Source: Spirochaetota bacterium
GTDB lineage: Bacteria > Spirochaetota > Brachyspiria > Brachyspirales > JACRPF01
Direction of reading: 5' to 3'
Length of the DNA stretch: 64,000 bases
Assembly: GCA_016214035.1 (NCBI GenBank)
Contig: JACRPF010000005.1
Span: 434,001 to 498,000 of the forward strand
Positions within the stretch are counted from its first letter, which is position 1; each line of letters opens with the position of its first letter. The notes below the pieces were generated by a model. The model was not told the DNA's origin. It searched no databases and worked only from the letters and a program-made list of their open reading frames with translations. Below, piece by piece: positions 33,089-41,746 of this stretch. A program made the position numbers and the translations under genes.

Positions 33089-33115
33089 TTCTGAATATTA
33101 CCCAGGAGGATTCCA

Positions 33116-33544
33116 ATGATCGATCCGTCACAAAACCCGTTCGCAATCCTGAATTATCCGGCAATTCTCGTAGCTGCAGTCATCAATTTCATCATCGCTT
33201 TTGTCTGGTACACTCCGCTCTTCGGTAAAAAATGGGCGGCGCTGGTCGGGGCTGATATGAGTAAAAAGCCATCGGCTGCATCCATGGCCGGTTCCATGAT
33301 CGGCATGTTTGTTTCAACCTTCATCATGACAGTCGGACTGGCATTTTTCATCAAAATCGCGCCCTGGCAGTGCGGTCCGCTGCAGGCGGCTGTCATCGGA
33401 TTGCAGATCTCCATTTTCTTTATATGGACTACGGAATCGGGAAAGATATTCTTCCAGGGAAAACCGGCGCTTTATTTCATCGACGCCGGCTATCAGACAA
33501 TAGGAATCGTCATTTCAGCGATTATTCTTGGTCTGTGGAAGTGA
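33116..33544 (+). CDS. DUF1761 membrane protein
   Basis: 142 residues with four hydrophobic segments. The DUF1761 pattern is seen in IAFVWYTPLFGKKWAALVG near the N-terminus and IFFIWTTESGKIFF plus YFIDAGYQTIGIVI later. Function of the family is unknown. AGGAGG lies seven bases before the ATG. It is monocistronic, with its own promoter, and convergent with the next gene. Confidence 0.83.
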   Translation: MIDPSQNPFAILNYPAILVAAVINFIIAFVWYTPLFGKKWAALVGADMSKKPSAASMAGSMIGMFVSTFIMTVGLAFFIKIAPWQCGPLQAAVIGLQISIFFIWTTESGKIFFQGKPALYFIDAGYQTIGIVISAIILGLWK

Positions 33545-33603
33545 TGCAAGGCTATCCGCAAACGAGCCGGCTCCGTCCGATACGTATTACGCTCAAGTCA
33601 TGC

Positions 33604-34005
33604 TCATCTCGCTGTTTTTGTCCTTAGAAATCCTCCAAGCCAAACGCTGGGGAATGACAAGACCGCGAGCAGCACGGGATACCACGCAGATGATGCCGAT
33701 GTCTTATCCCAGTTCGCGACGGCACCAAGCACTGCCATGGCCGTTCCGATTGCCGCGAGTATCGTTACATTCCGCATGGGCTTATCGGGGGAAAGAACGG
33801 CGGTAAGATATCCCCCAAACACGGTATAAACGGTGCGGTAGACAAGCGCGAGCAGATACATCCACCAGATATAAGCTTCGATCCGGTTCTGCGGCGGGAA
33901 AACACCGGTTTTCTCCATCACCATATCGGTAAGAATTGACAGAACGGCAACTGAAGCAAATCCGGCAAGAATGGCACCGGTACTTTTTAGAATTTTAACG
34001 AACAA
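33604..34005 (-). CDS. Small membrane protein, unknown
   Basis: 133 residues with four predicted hydrophobic segments (STGAILAGFASVAVLSILTD; WWMYLLALVYRTVYTVFGGY; NVTILAAIGTAMAVLGAVAN; PVLLAVLSFPSVWLGGFL). The TTG at 34005 has AAGGAGG four to five bases upstream, so it is preferred over the ATGs further back. No family recognised with confidence. Convergent with DUF1761, 59 bases apart. Confidence 0.68.
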   Translation of the reverse strand: MFVKILKSTGAILAGFASVAVLSILTDMVMEKTGVFPPQNRIEAYIWWMYLLALVYRTVYTVFGGYLTAVLSPDKPMRNVTILAAIGTAMAVLGAVANWDKTSASSAWYPVLLAVLSFPSVWLGGFLRTKTAR

Positions 34006-34105
34006 ATTCCCTCCTTTTCCGACTCGGAGCATTACATATAGTGTAATGCAACATATACATGGCGTCAAGCCGTTATTTTAAATTCCAGCGATGTGCAAGA
34101 AACGA

Positions 34106-35563
34106 TTATTTCTGACCTCCGAAAAAGCTCTGGCCGATCTCGCATCCGTCCCCAATAAGCTTTTTCTGAAGCTCTTTCCGGTCCACGTTGCGCGGAGTTA
34201 CATCGTGCTTGAGTGATAAAGCCGCCGCAGTCCCGGCAGCCTGACCCATATTACAGCAGGTGAGCACGAGACGGCAGCCCGCCTGCGCCATGAACTCGGT
34301 GGAGAGACACCGTCCCGCGACAAGAAGATTATCGATCTTCGCAGGAACGAGACAGCGGTACGGTATGGAACTCGGTAGCGCTTTACGCTGGAACGCGTCG
34401 CCGGTGCGTCCGAAACCGTCGGATATCGCGTCCCATCCGCCCGGAGGGGGCCACGAACCGCTTTTACCGTGCGTGGATACATACCGTGTTTTGCCGTCGA
34501 TGACCAGTTCCGCCCATTTGATGTTGCCCGGTCCGTCGGGGTTATGCAGATCGTAGTGATGGCCGGTGAGACATACCGTATCATCGAACGTCTCTGCGCG
34601 CGCGAAGTCGAGTGTCGTGAGGACGTATTCGCCCACAACGCGGCGGCACTCGCGTACACCGAGCAAAGTTCCGGTGTCGATGATATAGGAACGCTCGAAA
34701 CCGGGAACGCATTTTTTGATGAACTTCCAGAGTATGTCCGACTGTCCGCGTCCTTCCACGTACATGCGCGTGAGGTCTTTCGCTTCGAGCGGTTTGCAGT
34801 TGCGTGAATGCGCGAAACACATGCTGATCTCATCCTGTCCGCAATGCTGCGGCCGTCCGGGAACATGCGTCACCCAGTTGAGATGATTGTCTATCATGTA
34901 GGGCATATCGCCCTGTGCAACCGCTTTTTCGATGAGGTTGATCCAGGTGGGGTCAGTTTTTTTCAGATCGCATTCATTATATTTATCCCAGTCAACGCCG
35001 CCGAGACGGAATTCCACCGAGCACGCCTGATGCTTGCCGTCGGACGGACGTCCCTGCATCATCTCGCATCCGGCGAAGTGAGCGATGTCCGCATCGCCGC
35101 TTGCATCGATGACGCGTTTGGCGAGTACCGCCTGTCGTCCGGTTTTGCTTTCCAGTACCACACCGCGCACCGTACCGTGCTCGACAATGGTGTCGACCGC
35201 ATGTGAGACAAGGAGGAGATCGCAGCCCGCTTCGGTGATCATCCGATCGAGTATCAGTTTGTGTTTCTCCGGGTCGCTGTTCCGGTGCCAGTGTCCTTCA
35301 ACGGCGTCCAGACGCGCGAGCATTTCTTTGCTGATGCCCGCCGCAAAATCGAGCGGTATGTTCACGAGGCCTATGGTCGCAAGGCCTCCGAGACTCGATT
35401 CGCGTTCGACGAGAAGCGTCCTGCATCCCATGCGCTGTGCGGCAAGCGCCGCGCCGAAACCCGCCATGCCGCCGCCGATGACAAGCACATCGTACTCGCC
35501 GATACATTCAAGCTCGCGTCCCGGGTCTATCACTCTGCCGTTCTTCATGTTCAGCGTGTTCAT
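34106..35563 (-). CDS. FAD-dependent oxidoreductase (FAD_oxidored family)
   Basis: 485 residues. The dinucleotide-binding motif is DVLVIGGGMAGFGAALAAQR, followed by TLLVERESSLGGLATIG as in the xanthan-lyase-associated/FAD_oxidored group. RVIDASGDADIAHFAGC and LLVAGRCLSTEFMAQAGCRL complete the FAD site. Its start overlaps the ferredoxin stop by four bases (ATGA), so the two are translated together and the ferredoxin is the likely electron partner. Substrate unknown, perhaps a sugar or cyclitol. Confidence 0.88.
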   Translation of the reverse strand: MNTLNMKNGRVIDPGRELECIGEYDVLVIGGGMAGFGAALAAQRMGCRTLLVERESSLGGLATIGLVNIPLDFAAGISKEMLARLDAVEGHWHRNSDPEKHKLILDRMITEAGCDLLLVSHAVDTIVEHGTVRGVVLESKTGRQAVLAKRVIDASGDADIAHFAGCEMMQGRPSDGKHQACSVEFRLGGVDWDKYNECDLKKTDPTWINLIEKAVAQGDMPYMIDNHLNWVTHVPGRPQHCGQDEISMCFAHSRNCKPLEAKDLTRMYVEGRGQSDILWKFIKKCVPGFERSYIIDTGTLLGVRECRRVVGEYVLTTLDFARAETFDDTVCLTGHHYDLHNPDGPGNIKWAELVIDGKTRYVSTHGKSGSWPPPGGWDAISDGFGRTGDAFQRKALPSSIPYRCLVPAKIDNLLVAGRCLSTEFMAQAGCRLVLTCCNMGQAAGTAAALSLKHDVTPRNVDRKELQKKLIGDGCEIGQSFFGGQK

Positions 35564-35778
35564 ACTGTCTCTCCTGTGGATGATATTTTATCGTTCTCTT
35601 CATGAATGCTGATCGCTTCGTTCGCGCAGTTCTGATAACATATCCCGCAGCCGATGCATTTCGCCTGATCGATATGACAGCGGTCGTCTTTTGCATAGAC
35701 GGCTTTCTGCGGACATGCCCAGTAGCAGGCATCGCACAATTTGCAGCCGCGGTCGATGATGTATTTTTTTGCGGCCAT
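35560..35778 (-). CDS. Two-cluster [4Fe-4S] ferredoxin
   Basis: 72 residues with two classic motifs: C12-x2-C15-x2-C18-x3-C22-P and C41-x2-C44-x2-C47-x3-C51. It binds two [4Fe-4S] clusters and carries low-potential electrons in the cytoplasm. Translationally coupled to the FAD oxidoreductase downstream (4-base overlap). GGAGGCG precedes the ATG. The AraC-PocR regulator at 35867-36769 lies just upstream on the same strand. Confidence 0.95.
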   Translation of the reverse strand: MAAKKYIIDRGCKLCDACYWACPQKAVYAKDDRCHIDQAKCIGCGICYQNCANEAISIHEENDKISSTGETV

Positions 35779-35866
35779 TGAACGCCTCCGTGCAGGTTAC
35801 GTTACAATGGTAATATAGCGGGACGGGGATTATTTTTCTATACCCGTTATTGTCCCGGAATTTGCA

Positions 35867-36769
35867 CTATTTTGTCCGGCGGTATTTGCGGCGGTATTCA
35901 AGCGGCGTGAGCCCGGTGAGCGCTTTGAACTTCCGCGCGAAATAACTCTGCCGGAGATACCCCACGTTCTCCGCGATATCGGCTACGGAAAGGCCGGTTG
36001 TGACGAGCAGATGTTTTGCCCAGCCGATGCGCCGCTCCGCAAGATAATCGCTGAACGTTTTTCCCATCGAGCGGTGGAACAGTCTGCTCAGATACGCTGT
36101 TGAATGCCGCACCCGTTTTGCAAGACGGCCGATGCTCACCTGTTCACGGAAATGCGCGTCGGCGTATGCGGCAATCTCGCGTACGGCCGGGTTTCTGGTG
36201 AGTGCGAGCGTCCGGTTGAATGCGGCGCGGTCTTCGGTCTCGGCAAGTTGTGTCAGCGCCAGCGATAATAGTTTTCCGATGCGAAGCAGTTTATCCGTAT
36301 CGGTCATATTAAGCGAATGGTATGCGGCGTAAAGTGCGGAGGGGTCGATGCCGAACGCTTTTGCGCGCCGGTAAAGCCATCGTTTCTGCGAGGCCGGAGC
36401 GCCGTTCACCTGCGACTGACCGCAGAACACCGTTGCAATGTGTTCACCGCGGTACATCACCGGCACCACCGCTTCTATGAGACCGGCATGACAGGTGTGC
36501 AGATACGGTTCGCCGCGTGTAAGGGCATCGGCGACCGCTTCATCCACATCGGAGGCGATGCAGGCGCATCTTCCCGCCGGTGTTGAACGGGCAAGCGTAC
36601 AGAAAGCAGAACGATGGCCGTCGAATGTCCAGTCAATCTGGCGGCGTCCGGCGCGTACGGTGAACCGGGCACGGTCATAGATGACGGTGCTTACACCGGT
36701 AAGCGCGGTTATCGTTTCAAGCAGTTCCTGAAAGAGATTTCCCGCCGTTGTGCTTCTTTTTTTCGGCAT
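35867..36769 (-). CDS. PocR-domain AraC-family regulator
   Basis: About 300 residues from the ATG at 36769 (start uncertain; the frame is open 45 codons more). The N-terminal half is a PocR ligand domain: FCTLARSTPAGRCACIASDV and PYLHTCHAGLIEAVVPVMYR hold its conserved cysteines and CHAG motif. The C-terminus carries the two AraC helix-turn-helix motifs (SIGRLAKRVRHSTAYLSRLF; SVADIAENVGYLRQSYFARK). PocR domains sense small hydrocarbon-derived ligands such as propanediol in Salmonella. Likely controls the ferredoxin-FAD oxidoreductase pair. Confidence 0.88.
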   Translation of the reverse strand: MPKKRSTTAGNLFQELLETITALTGVSTVIYDRARFTVRAGRRQIDWTFDGHRSAFCTLARSTPAGRCACIASDVDEAVADALTRGEPYLHTCHAGLIEAVVPVMYRGEHIATVFCGQSQVNGAPASQKRWLYRRAKAFGIDPSALYAAYHSLNMTDTDKLLRIGKLLSLALTQLAETEDRAAFNRTLALTRNPAVREIAAYADAHFREQVSIGRLAKRVRHSTAYLSRLFHRSMGKTFSDYLAERRIGWAKHLLVTTGLSVADIAENVGYLRQSYFARKFKALTGLTPLEYRRKYRRTK

Positions 36770-36847
36770 AACGGCAGTATACCCCATTGCGCCGGTATTG
36801 CCAGTTATGTGAATGCCGGCAGCATAACCGGAAGCAACGGATTTATT

Positions 36848-36876
36848 TTGACAAACGCTGAGGTTTAATATATAGT
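36848..36876 (+). promoter_or_regulatory. Promoter of the TMEM43-like gene
   Basis: TTGACA at 36848-36853, 17 bases, TATAGT at 36871-36876. This gives a leader of about 140 bases to the ATG at 37022, in which I see no riboswitch-like fold. Confidence 0.65.
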
Positions 36877-37021
36877 ATCTCTGTATGGTATTAGGAAAAA
36901 ACATTATAAGGTATTAATCCTGTTCGGAGGTGTGTTCCCGGTAATGCAGTAAAGGCGTCATCAAGGTTTCGGGCGGTCACCGCAACATCGCCCAGTATCG
37001 TAAAAAAAGCAGGAGTATATC

Positions 37022-38188
37022 ATGGGTGAGAACAACGATTCGGTGACCGAGGTTACAACACAGTCCTGGGGCAGCAAACTTAAAAGCAGTATCGGTTCGA
37101 TGTTATTCGGCATCGTGCTGTTCATCGGTGCGTTTCCGCTGCTCTGGTGGAATGAGGGACGCGCTGTCGGGACATTGCGTTCATTACAGGAGATGCAGAA
37201 GGTGGTCGTGAGTGTGGAGGACGCCAAGGCGCTTCCGGCAAACGAAGGTAAACTCATACACATCGTCGGTTCGGCAAAAACCGCCGACGTGCTTCGCGAC
37301 GATGAGTTCGGTGTGTCGGCAAATGCCATCGCGCTTACCCGCTCGGTGAGCATGTATCAGTGGATCGAGCAGTCACAGAGCGATTCGAAGAAGAAAGTGG
37401 GCGGCAGCACCGAGACCACCACCACATATACGTACAGCAAGGGCTGGTCGGACACGCTTCATAATTCATCGAAATTCAAGAAGCAGGAAGGACATCAGAA
37501 TCCCGGCGAGATGCGCTATCGGGGGGATAATTTTCAGGCAGAGAACGTTGCCGTGGGCGATTTCAAGCTGAGTCAGTCGCTGATATCACGCATCGGCGGT
37601 TCCGAGAGCTTCAGCATTTCAAAAGCGGCGCTTGCGGGTATTCCGAAAGCGAAAGTTACCGGAAGCATCATCTATATCGGCGCCGATCCCGACAATCCCG
37701 CTGTCGGCGATTACAAGGTAAGTTACAGCGTCAAGTCACCCGGCAAGGATGTGAGCATCATCGCAAAACAGATGGGCAAAAGTCTCACGCAGTACATGTC
37801 AAAGCGCGGCAAGCAGATGGAACTGCTCTCGATGGGAACACTCTCCGCCGATGACATGATCACGAAGTCCAAGCAGCAGAACACGCTCATCACCTGGCTT
37901 ATCCGTGTCGGCGGACTTGTGCTGATGGGACTCGGCTTCAGCATGATATTCTCGCCGCTCGTCGCACTTGCCGAAGTGCTGCCGTTCCTGAGCTCGCTCC
38001 TCGGCGCCGGCATCGGCCTCGTCTCTTTCCTGGTAGCTCTCGCATTGTCATTTGTGACCATTGCGATAGCATGGATCTTCTACCGGCCCGTGCTCGGCAT
38101 TCTATTGCTGGTTGCGGCCGCGGGGGCAATCGTGCTTGTGTTCGTGCTCGGGAAGAACAAGAAAAAGGCGCCGGCTGCGGCTGCGTAA
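37022..38188 (+). CDS. TMEM43/LUMA-family membrane protein
   Basis: 388 residues. One hydrophobic helix near residues 24-42 (MLFGIVLFIGAFPLLWWNEG), a large loop (60-290) with alternating beta segments, and three to four helices at the C-terminus, ending KNKKKAPAAAA. This is the layout of the TMEM43 family, and the NEGRA segment after the first helix is characteristic. The human member is an inner nuclear membrane protein. Bacterial members are uncharacterised, with proposals linking them to envelope stress or conflict systems. AGGAG precedes the ATG. A strong terminator follows. Confidence 0.85.
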   Translation: MGENNDSVTEVTTQSWGSKLKSSIGSMLFGIVLFIGAFPLLWWNEGRAVGTLRSLQEMQKVVVSVEDAKALPANEGKLIHIVGSAKTADVLRDDEFGVSANAIALTRSVSMYQWIEQSQSDSKKKVGGSTETTTTYTYSKGWSDTLHNSSKFKKQEGHQNPGEMRYRGDNFQAENVAVGDFKLSQSLISRIGGSESFSISKAALAGIPKAKVTGSIIYIGADPDNPAVGDYKVSYSVKSPGKDVSIIAKQMGKSLTQYMSKRGKQMELLSMGTLSADDMITKSKQQNTLITWLIRVGGLVLMGLGFSMIFSPLVALAEVLPFLSSLLGAGIGLVSFLVALALSFVTIAIAWIFYRPVLGILLLVAAAGAIVLVFVLGKNKKKAPAAAA

Positions 38189-38215
38189 GAATCAGTCGTC
38201 AGTATTGTCTGTATC

Positions 38216-38252
38216 ACGGCTCCGGCGGCAACGTCGGGGCCGTTTTTTTTTT
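38216..38252 (+). terminator. Intrinsic terminator after the TMEM43-like gene
   Basis: A 12-bp stem (ACGGCTCCGGCG / CGTCGGGGCCGT, with G-U pairs) capped by a GCAA tetraloop and followed by ten T. Confidence 0.93.
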
Positions 38253-38331
38253 ATCCGGCAGCCTTCACCCGCACCGTGTCTGGAGCATATTCCGCCGCGG
38301 GCGAAAAGTGCAAGTCGGGGTTAAACGTCCA

Positions 38332-38360
38332 TTGACTGCAGCCTCAAAAAGCAGTACTTT
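38332..38360 (+). promoter_or_regulatory. Promoter of the GH gene at 38398
   Basis: TTGACT at 38332-38337, 17 bases, TACTTT at 38355-38360. The start would be near 38367, downstream of the first in-frame ATG at 38365, which supports the GTG at 38398 as the translation start. Confidence 0.58.
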
Positions 38361-38397
38361 CTGAATGCGACAAAAAACTGCAACGAGGATGGAGAAC

Positions 38398-40836
38398 GTG
38401 GCTATAAAAATGAACTATGTGCTTGCGGCATGCATGCTGTGCGTCAGTATCGCCGCAGTCCCGGCTGAGATGCTGCCCGGGGTGAACACCGGATTCATAC
38501 CGCAGGATATTACGCAATTCTTCATTACGCCGGAACAGCCGTCGAAAATTGTGTTCTCGCTCAAATCAGGGAGCATGAAACCTGCGGGTTTGGCCGGTAC
38601 CATTTCCGATTATCTCGGCGCGAATGTCGGAACGGAGACGCTTGCCGAGGAAGCCGACGGCAGGTATACGCTCACGGTGACACTGCGCCGCGGATTTTAT
38701 GAATTATCGTTTCAAAGCGGTGAGCGTTTCGGTGTCGTGTCGCTTGAACCGGCGCGTGAGCCCGATCCGTTTTTCGGCATGGACCCGGTACTTACCTGGA
38801 TAGAACGCCGTCCGGCGTACCGGAAGCTGCTCGTGTCGGTTATGTCGCGGTGCGGCATTGCCATCGCCCGGGAACGCATCGCCGTCGGCCACATACACTC
38901 GAACCTCGATTCGTGGGACTGGAACCGTAATTCCCAATACGAGGATCTTCGCGGCATGTATAAAGAATATCGTATACCCGTACTCGATGTCATCCACGGC
39001 GCACCGGAATATAATTCCGGCAAAAAATACGGACAGCCGAACCTGCAATGGCCGCAGCATCAACCCGATGCGGTGGCGATGTACCGGAAGATGATACCGC
39101 ATTACGCGGCGGTATGGGGCGGTGCCGAGATACAGAATGAGCCCGATTTTTTTCAGCGGCCGGGGAGTTACTACGCCGTGCAGGTGAAGACGGCGAGCTA
39201 TGCGTTCGCGACATCATCGTCCGCGGCTCCGGTGGTGTCCGGGGTTACCGCGTTCATACCGCCGGGCGAGTGGTTCGACACCTGCGGTGAGAACGGGATG
39301 CTTGACGACAGCGACGTGTTCAGTTTTCATTCATACCGGACCGCGCCCGAAACCGAGTCGCTGGTGGAACGGACGCGCGCGTGGGTAAAAAAGTACGGAC
39401 ATGAGTCGATACCGCTCTGGCACACCGAATGCGGCTGGGCATGGCCTGCAGGCCCGTCCCGTCCGGAGCAGAAGCACGACATGCAGAGCGCGCTTGAGAT
39501 ATCGGCGAAAGCGGCGGAGAGCCGTGCGTGCGGTGTGGCCCGCTATTTCCCCTACATTATGGTCTATCAGGTGCTGGGAAAACTGAATTACGGCATGATG
39601 GGACAGGAAGTTACACCGCTGCGGAGCATGGCGGCATATGCATACTGCATCAGCGCGCTGTCGGGAAAGGACTATGCGGGCGATATCACGGGACTTCATC
39701 CGTCGGTCAGAATGGCCCGCGTATTTATGGATAAAAAAAGTGATACGGCGACGATCGTGCTCTACCGCGGGGAAAGTACTCCGGGCATTGCAGTCCCGTT
39801 TCCCGTTATCGGCGTTACGGGCATCGACGGCAGAACGCTTATACCGGAAAACGGATTGATACCGATTCCGGACGGAATGTGCTATGTCACGGCGCGGACT
39901 GCGGATATCGCGAAAACGCTTACCGCAGAAACATCGGCCATGCGTCTGTATATGCTGGGGAAAAATCCTGATGTCAGAAAACGACGTGCATCTCCGGTTG
40001 TCCTGCAGCTGGTTGAAGATTCTTTTCCATCTACACCGGCTGCAACGAAATATGGAATATCCCGGGAGACCGCACGAGCATTGTCGCTCCGCGTAAAAGT
40101 GAATAATCTGTCCGGCAGAGAACTGTCCGTGAAAGGGCTGCTGCAATTGCCGGCCGGAGGCGGTTCGTTCCCGGCCGAGTCTGCCGTGGTCGCGCCGTCC
40201 GGCAGTACCGAGATATCCTGGAACGCAATCGATGTCAGCAAAGCCGTCGATATTTCCGAGATACGTTTTCTTAAGATAGCGGCAGAGATTATGAACGATG
40301 ACGCATCATTGCCGAAGCCTTCTGTCCTTGCCCTGCCGGTGGTAATGGACGGCACCCTGGATGAATATCTCTCACGTCACCGGTCTAAAAAGGAACTGCC
40401 GGTCACCGATCTTTCACGGTGGACGAAGAATATCGCGGGCGGCGGTAGCTGTGAACTCGAGGCTGCTTCGGGAATATGGACGATGCACGTGCGATTCCCG
40501 AAAGGCGACTGGTCTTATCCCCGGTTCGCGGTGAGCGGAATGCTTTCTTCGGGCGATAATGGTCTGCTGATACGTGCGCGGATAGCGAAGGGCGCGCGCT
40601 GGGTACGATGCACCGCCAAGACATCGGCGGTCGACTTCTGGAAGACGGATCTTCTCCCGGCGGACGGCGAGTGGCATGTCATCTATGTCCCGTTCACTGA
40701 GTTCGTCGCGCAGGGCGCGGGAAACGCGAATACCCGGCTGGAAGCGGCAGGCCTGCAGACCATTGAACTGGGGATGATAAGCAATGTTCCGGAGAACACC
40801 TTTGAGATAAGCCGTCTGATAGTCGTCGGTGATTGA
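38398..40836 (+). CDS. Secreted clan GH-A glycoside hydrolase, family uncertain
   Basis: About 812 residues. GTG at 38398 has GGATGGAG just upstream; ATG at 38410 is also possible. A signal peptide follows (YVLAACMLCVSIAAVPA). After an N-terminal beta domain a TIM barrel shows the candidate acid/base in WGGAEIQNEPDFFQ and the nucleophile in SIPLWHTECGWAWP, typical spacing for GH5/GH39-like clan A enzymes. The C-terminal 200 residues form a carbohydrate-binding-like beta domain. Its own promoter follows a terminator, so it is monocistronic. Convergent with the aldolase at 40879. Substrate unknown. Confidence 0.75.
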   Translation: MAIKMNYVLAACMLCVSIAAVPAEMLPGVNTGFIPQDITQFFITPEQPSKIVFSLKSGSMKPAGLAGTISDYLGANVGTETLAEEADGRYTLTVTLRRGFYELSFQSGERFGVVSLEPAREPDPFFGMDPVLTWIERRPAYRKLLVSVMSRCGIAIARERIAVGHIHSNLDSWDWNRNSQYEDLRGMYKEYRIPVLDVIHGAPEYNSGKKYGQPNLQWPQHQPDAVAMYRKMIPHYAAVWGGAEIQNEPDFFQRPGSYYAVQVKTASYAFATSSSAAPVVSGVTAFIPPGEWFDTCGENGMLDDSDVFSFHSYRTAPETESLVERTRAWVKKYGHESIPLWHTECGWAWPAGPSRPEQKHDMQSALEISAKAAESRACGVARYFPYIMVYQVLGKLNYGMMGQEVTPLRSMAAYAYCISALSGKDYAGDITGLHPSVRMARVFMDKKSDTATIVLYRGESTPGIAVPFPVIGVTGIDGRTLIPENGLIPIPDGMCYVTARTADIAKTLTAETSAMRLYMLGKNPDVRKRRASPVVLQLVEDSFPSTPAATKYGISRETARALSLRVKVNNLSGRELSVKGLLQLPAGGGSFPAESAVVAPSGSTEISWNAIDVSKAVDISEIRFLKIAAEIMNDDASLPKPSVLALPVVMDGTLDEYLSRHRSKKELPVTDLSRWTKNIAGGGSCELEAASGIWTMHVRFPKGDWSYPRFAVSGMLSSGDNGLLIRARIAKGARWVRCTAKTSAVDFWKTDLLPADGEWHVIYVPFTEFVAQGAGNANTRLEAAGLQTIELGMISNVPENTFEISRLIVVGD

Positions 40837-40878
40837 TACGCGTTCTGCTTCGCACTATCAGACGGGACGATCAGTATG

Positions 40879-41628
40879 TCACGCGCACTGTGTCTGGAGC
40901 ATGTTCATGCCGCGTGCGAACACGGCCACATCCACGGAGAGTGCAATGTAGTTGACGCCCATCGAACGATACCGCTTTACCTCGGCGGGATTATCGGCGT
41001 AGATGCCGACATATTTGCCGTTTGCTGTGCACTGTTCGATGACCGACGCTATCGCACGCTGTACCTCGGGATGATCCACCTCGCCCGGATGCCCCACGGA
41101 TTGCGACAGATCATTGGGTCCTATGAAATACACGTCGATGCCGTTCACCGCAAGGAGTAACGGCAGATTCCGCACGCCTTCCATGCCTTCGATGTGTCCC
41201 ACCACCAGCGTGTCGTTCTGTTCGGCGAAGTATCGCGTTTTTTCGATGAACGAATAATCGGCGGCACGCACGTTGCGGCACATGCCGCGCATGCCGAGCG
41301 GATGAAACTTTGCGTGTGATACGAGCGACCGCGCCTCGGTCTCGTTGTTTATCTGCGGCACCTGCACGCCGGCAACGCCGATGTCCAGTATGCGCTGAAT
41401 CTCAAGCGCGTTGTTCTCCCCCACGCGGACGATGGGTTCCGCGCCGCCGGATTTCGCCGCCATGATGAGCGGCAGTACGTCGCGCGGCGAGTTGGGTCCG
41501 TGTTCGCAGTCGAGTATGACGAAGTCAAAACCCGTCTTGCCGATTATCTCGATGAAGAAAGGATCGTTTGTCTTTGCGAAGATACCGAGTACCGATCCGT
41601 TCGTTTGTAATTTTTCTCTAAGGTTCAT
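40879..41628 (-). CDS. HpcH/HpaI-family aldolase, second copy
   Basis: 249 residues, standard family length. Base His in FDFVILDCEHGPNSPRD, Arg in EPIVRVGENN, metal Glu in VVGHIEGMEGVRNL and Asp in YFIGPNDLSQSVG. It cleaves 2-keto-3-deoxy sugar acids or related 4-hydroxy-2-keto acids to pyruvate and an aldehyde. AAGGAG precedes the ATG at 41628. It lies 118 bases after three BNR-protein genes on the same strand. It differs clearly from the copy at 13961 (which has CNEH in place of DCEH), so the two probably serve different sugars. Confidence 0.9.
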   Translation of the reverse strand: MNLREKLQTNGSVLGIFAKTNDPFFIEIIGKTGFDFVILDCEHGPNSPRDVLPLIMAAKSGGAEPIVRVGENNALEIQRILDIGVAGVQVPQINNETEARSLVSHAKFHPLGMRGMCRNVRAADYSFIEKTRYFAEQNDTLVVGHIEGMEGVRNLPLLLAVNGIDVYFIGPNDLSQSVGHPGEVDHPEVQRAIASVIEQCTANGKYVGIYADNPAEVKRYRSMGVNYIALSVDVAVFARGMNMLQTQCA

Positions 41629-41698
41629 AATGTCTCCTTGCTGATAATAGTAATAGGATGTACCACTGTATGCTACGGGTTTGTTTTACCTTTGTGTG

Positions 41699-41713
41699 GG
41701 GTATTTTTACATT
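41699..41713 (-). promoter_or_regulatory. Shared upstream motif AATGTAAAAATACCC, copy 1
   Basis: Lies 71-85 bases upstream of the aldolase start. The identical 15 bases occur 53-67 bases upstream of the BNR gene at 45326, with a related TTTGTAAAAATCG just beyond. Could be a common activator site; the match alone is near what chance allows in 64 kb. Confidence 0.35.
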
Positions 41714-41746
41714 GCGCCGGGCGGCAGTGCGCGGATATGCGGCGGC

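Noticed and set aside
37723-38061. Minus-strand frame opposite the TMEM43-like gene
   Set aside because: No domain features and fully inside a gene with membrane helices that explain the composition.
38365-38397. ATG at 38365 as start of the secreted GH
   Set aside because: It precedes the expected transcription start from the promoter at 38332-38360 and would put 15 residues before the signal peptide.
39331-40146. 271-codon minus-strand frame opposite the secreted GH
   Set aside because: Antisense to a gene with signal peptide and catalytic motifs; biased residue content only.
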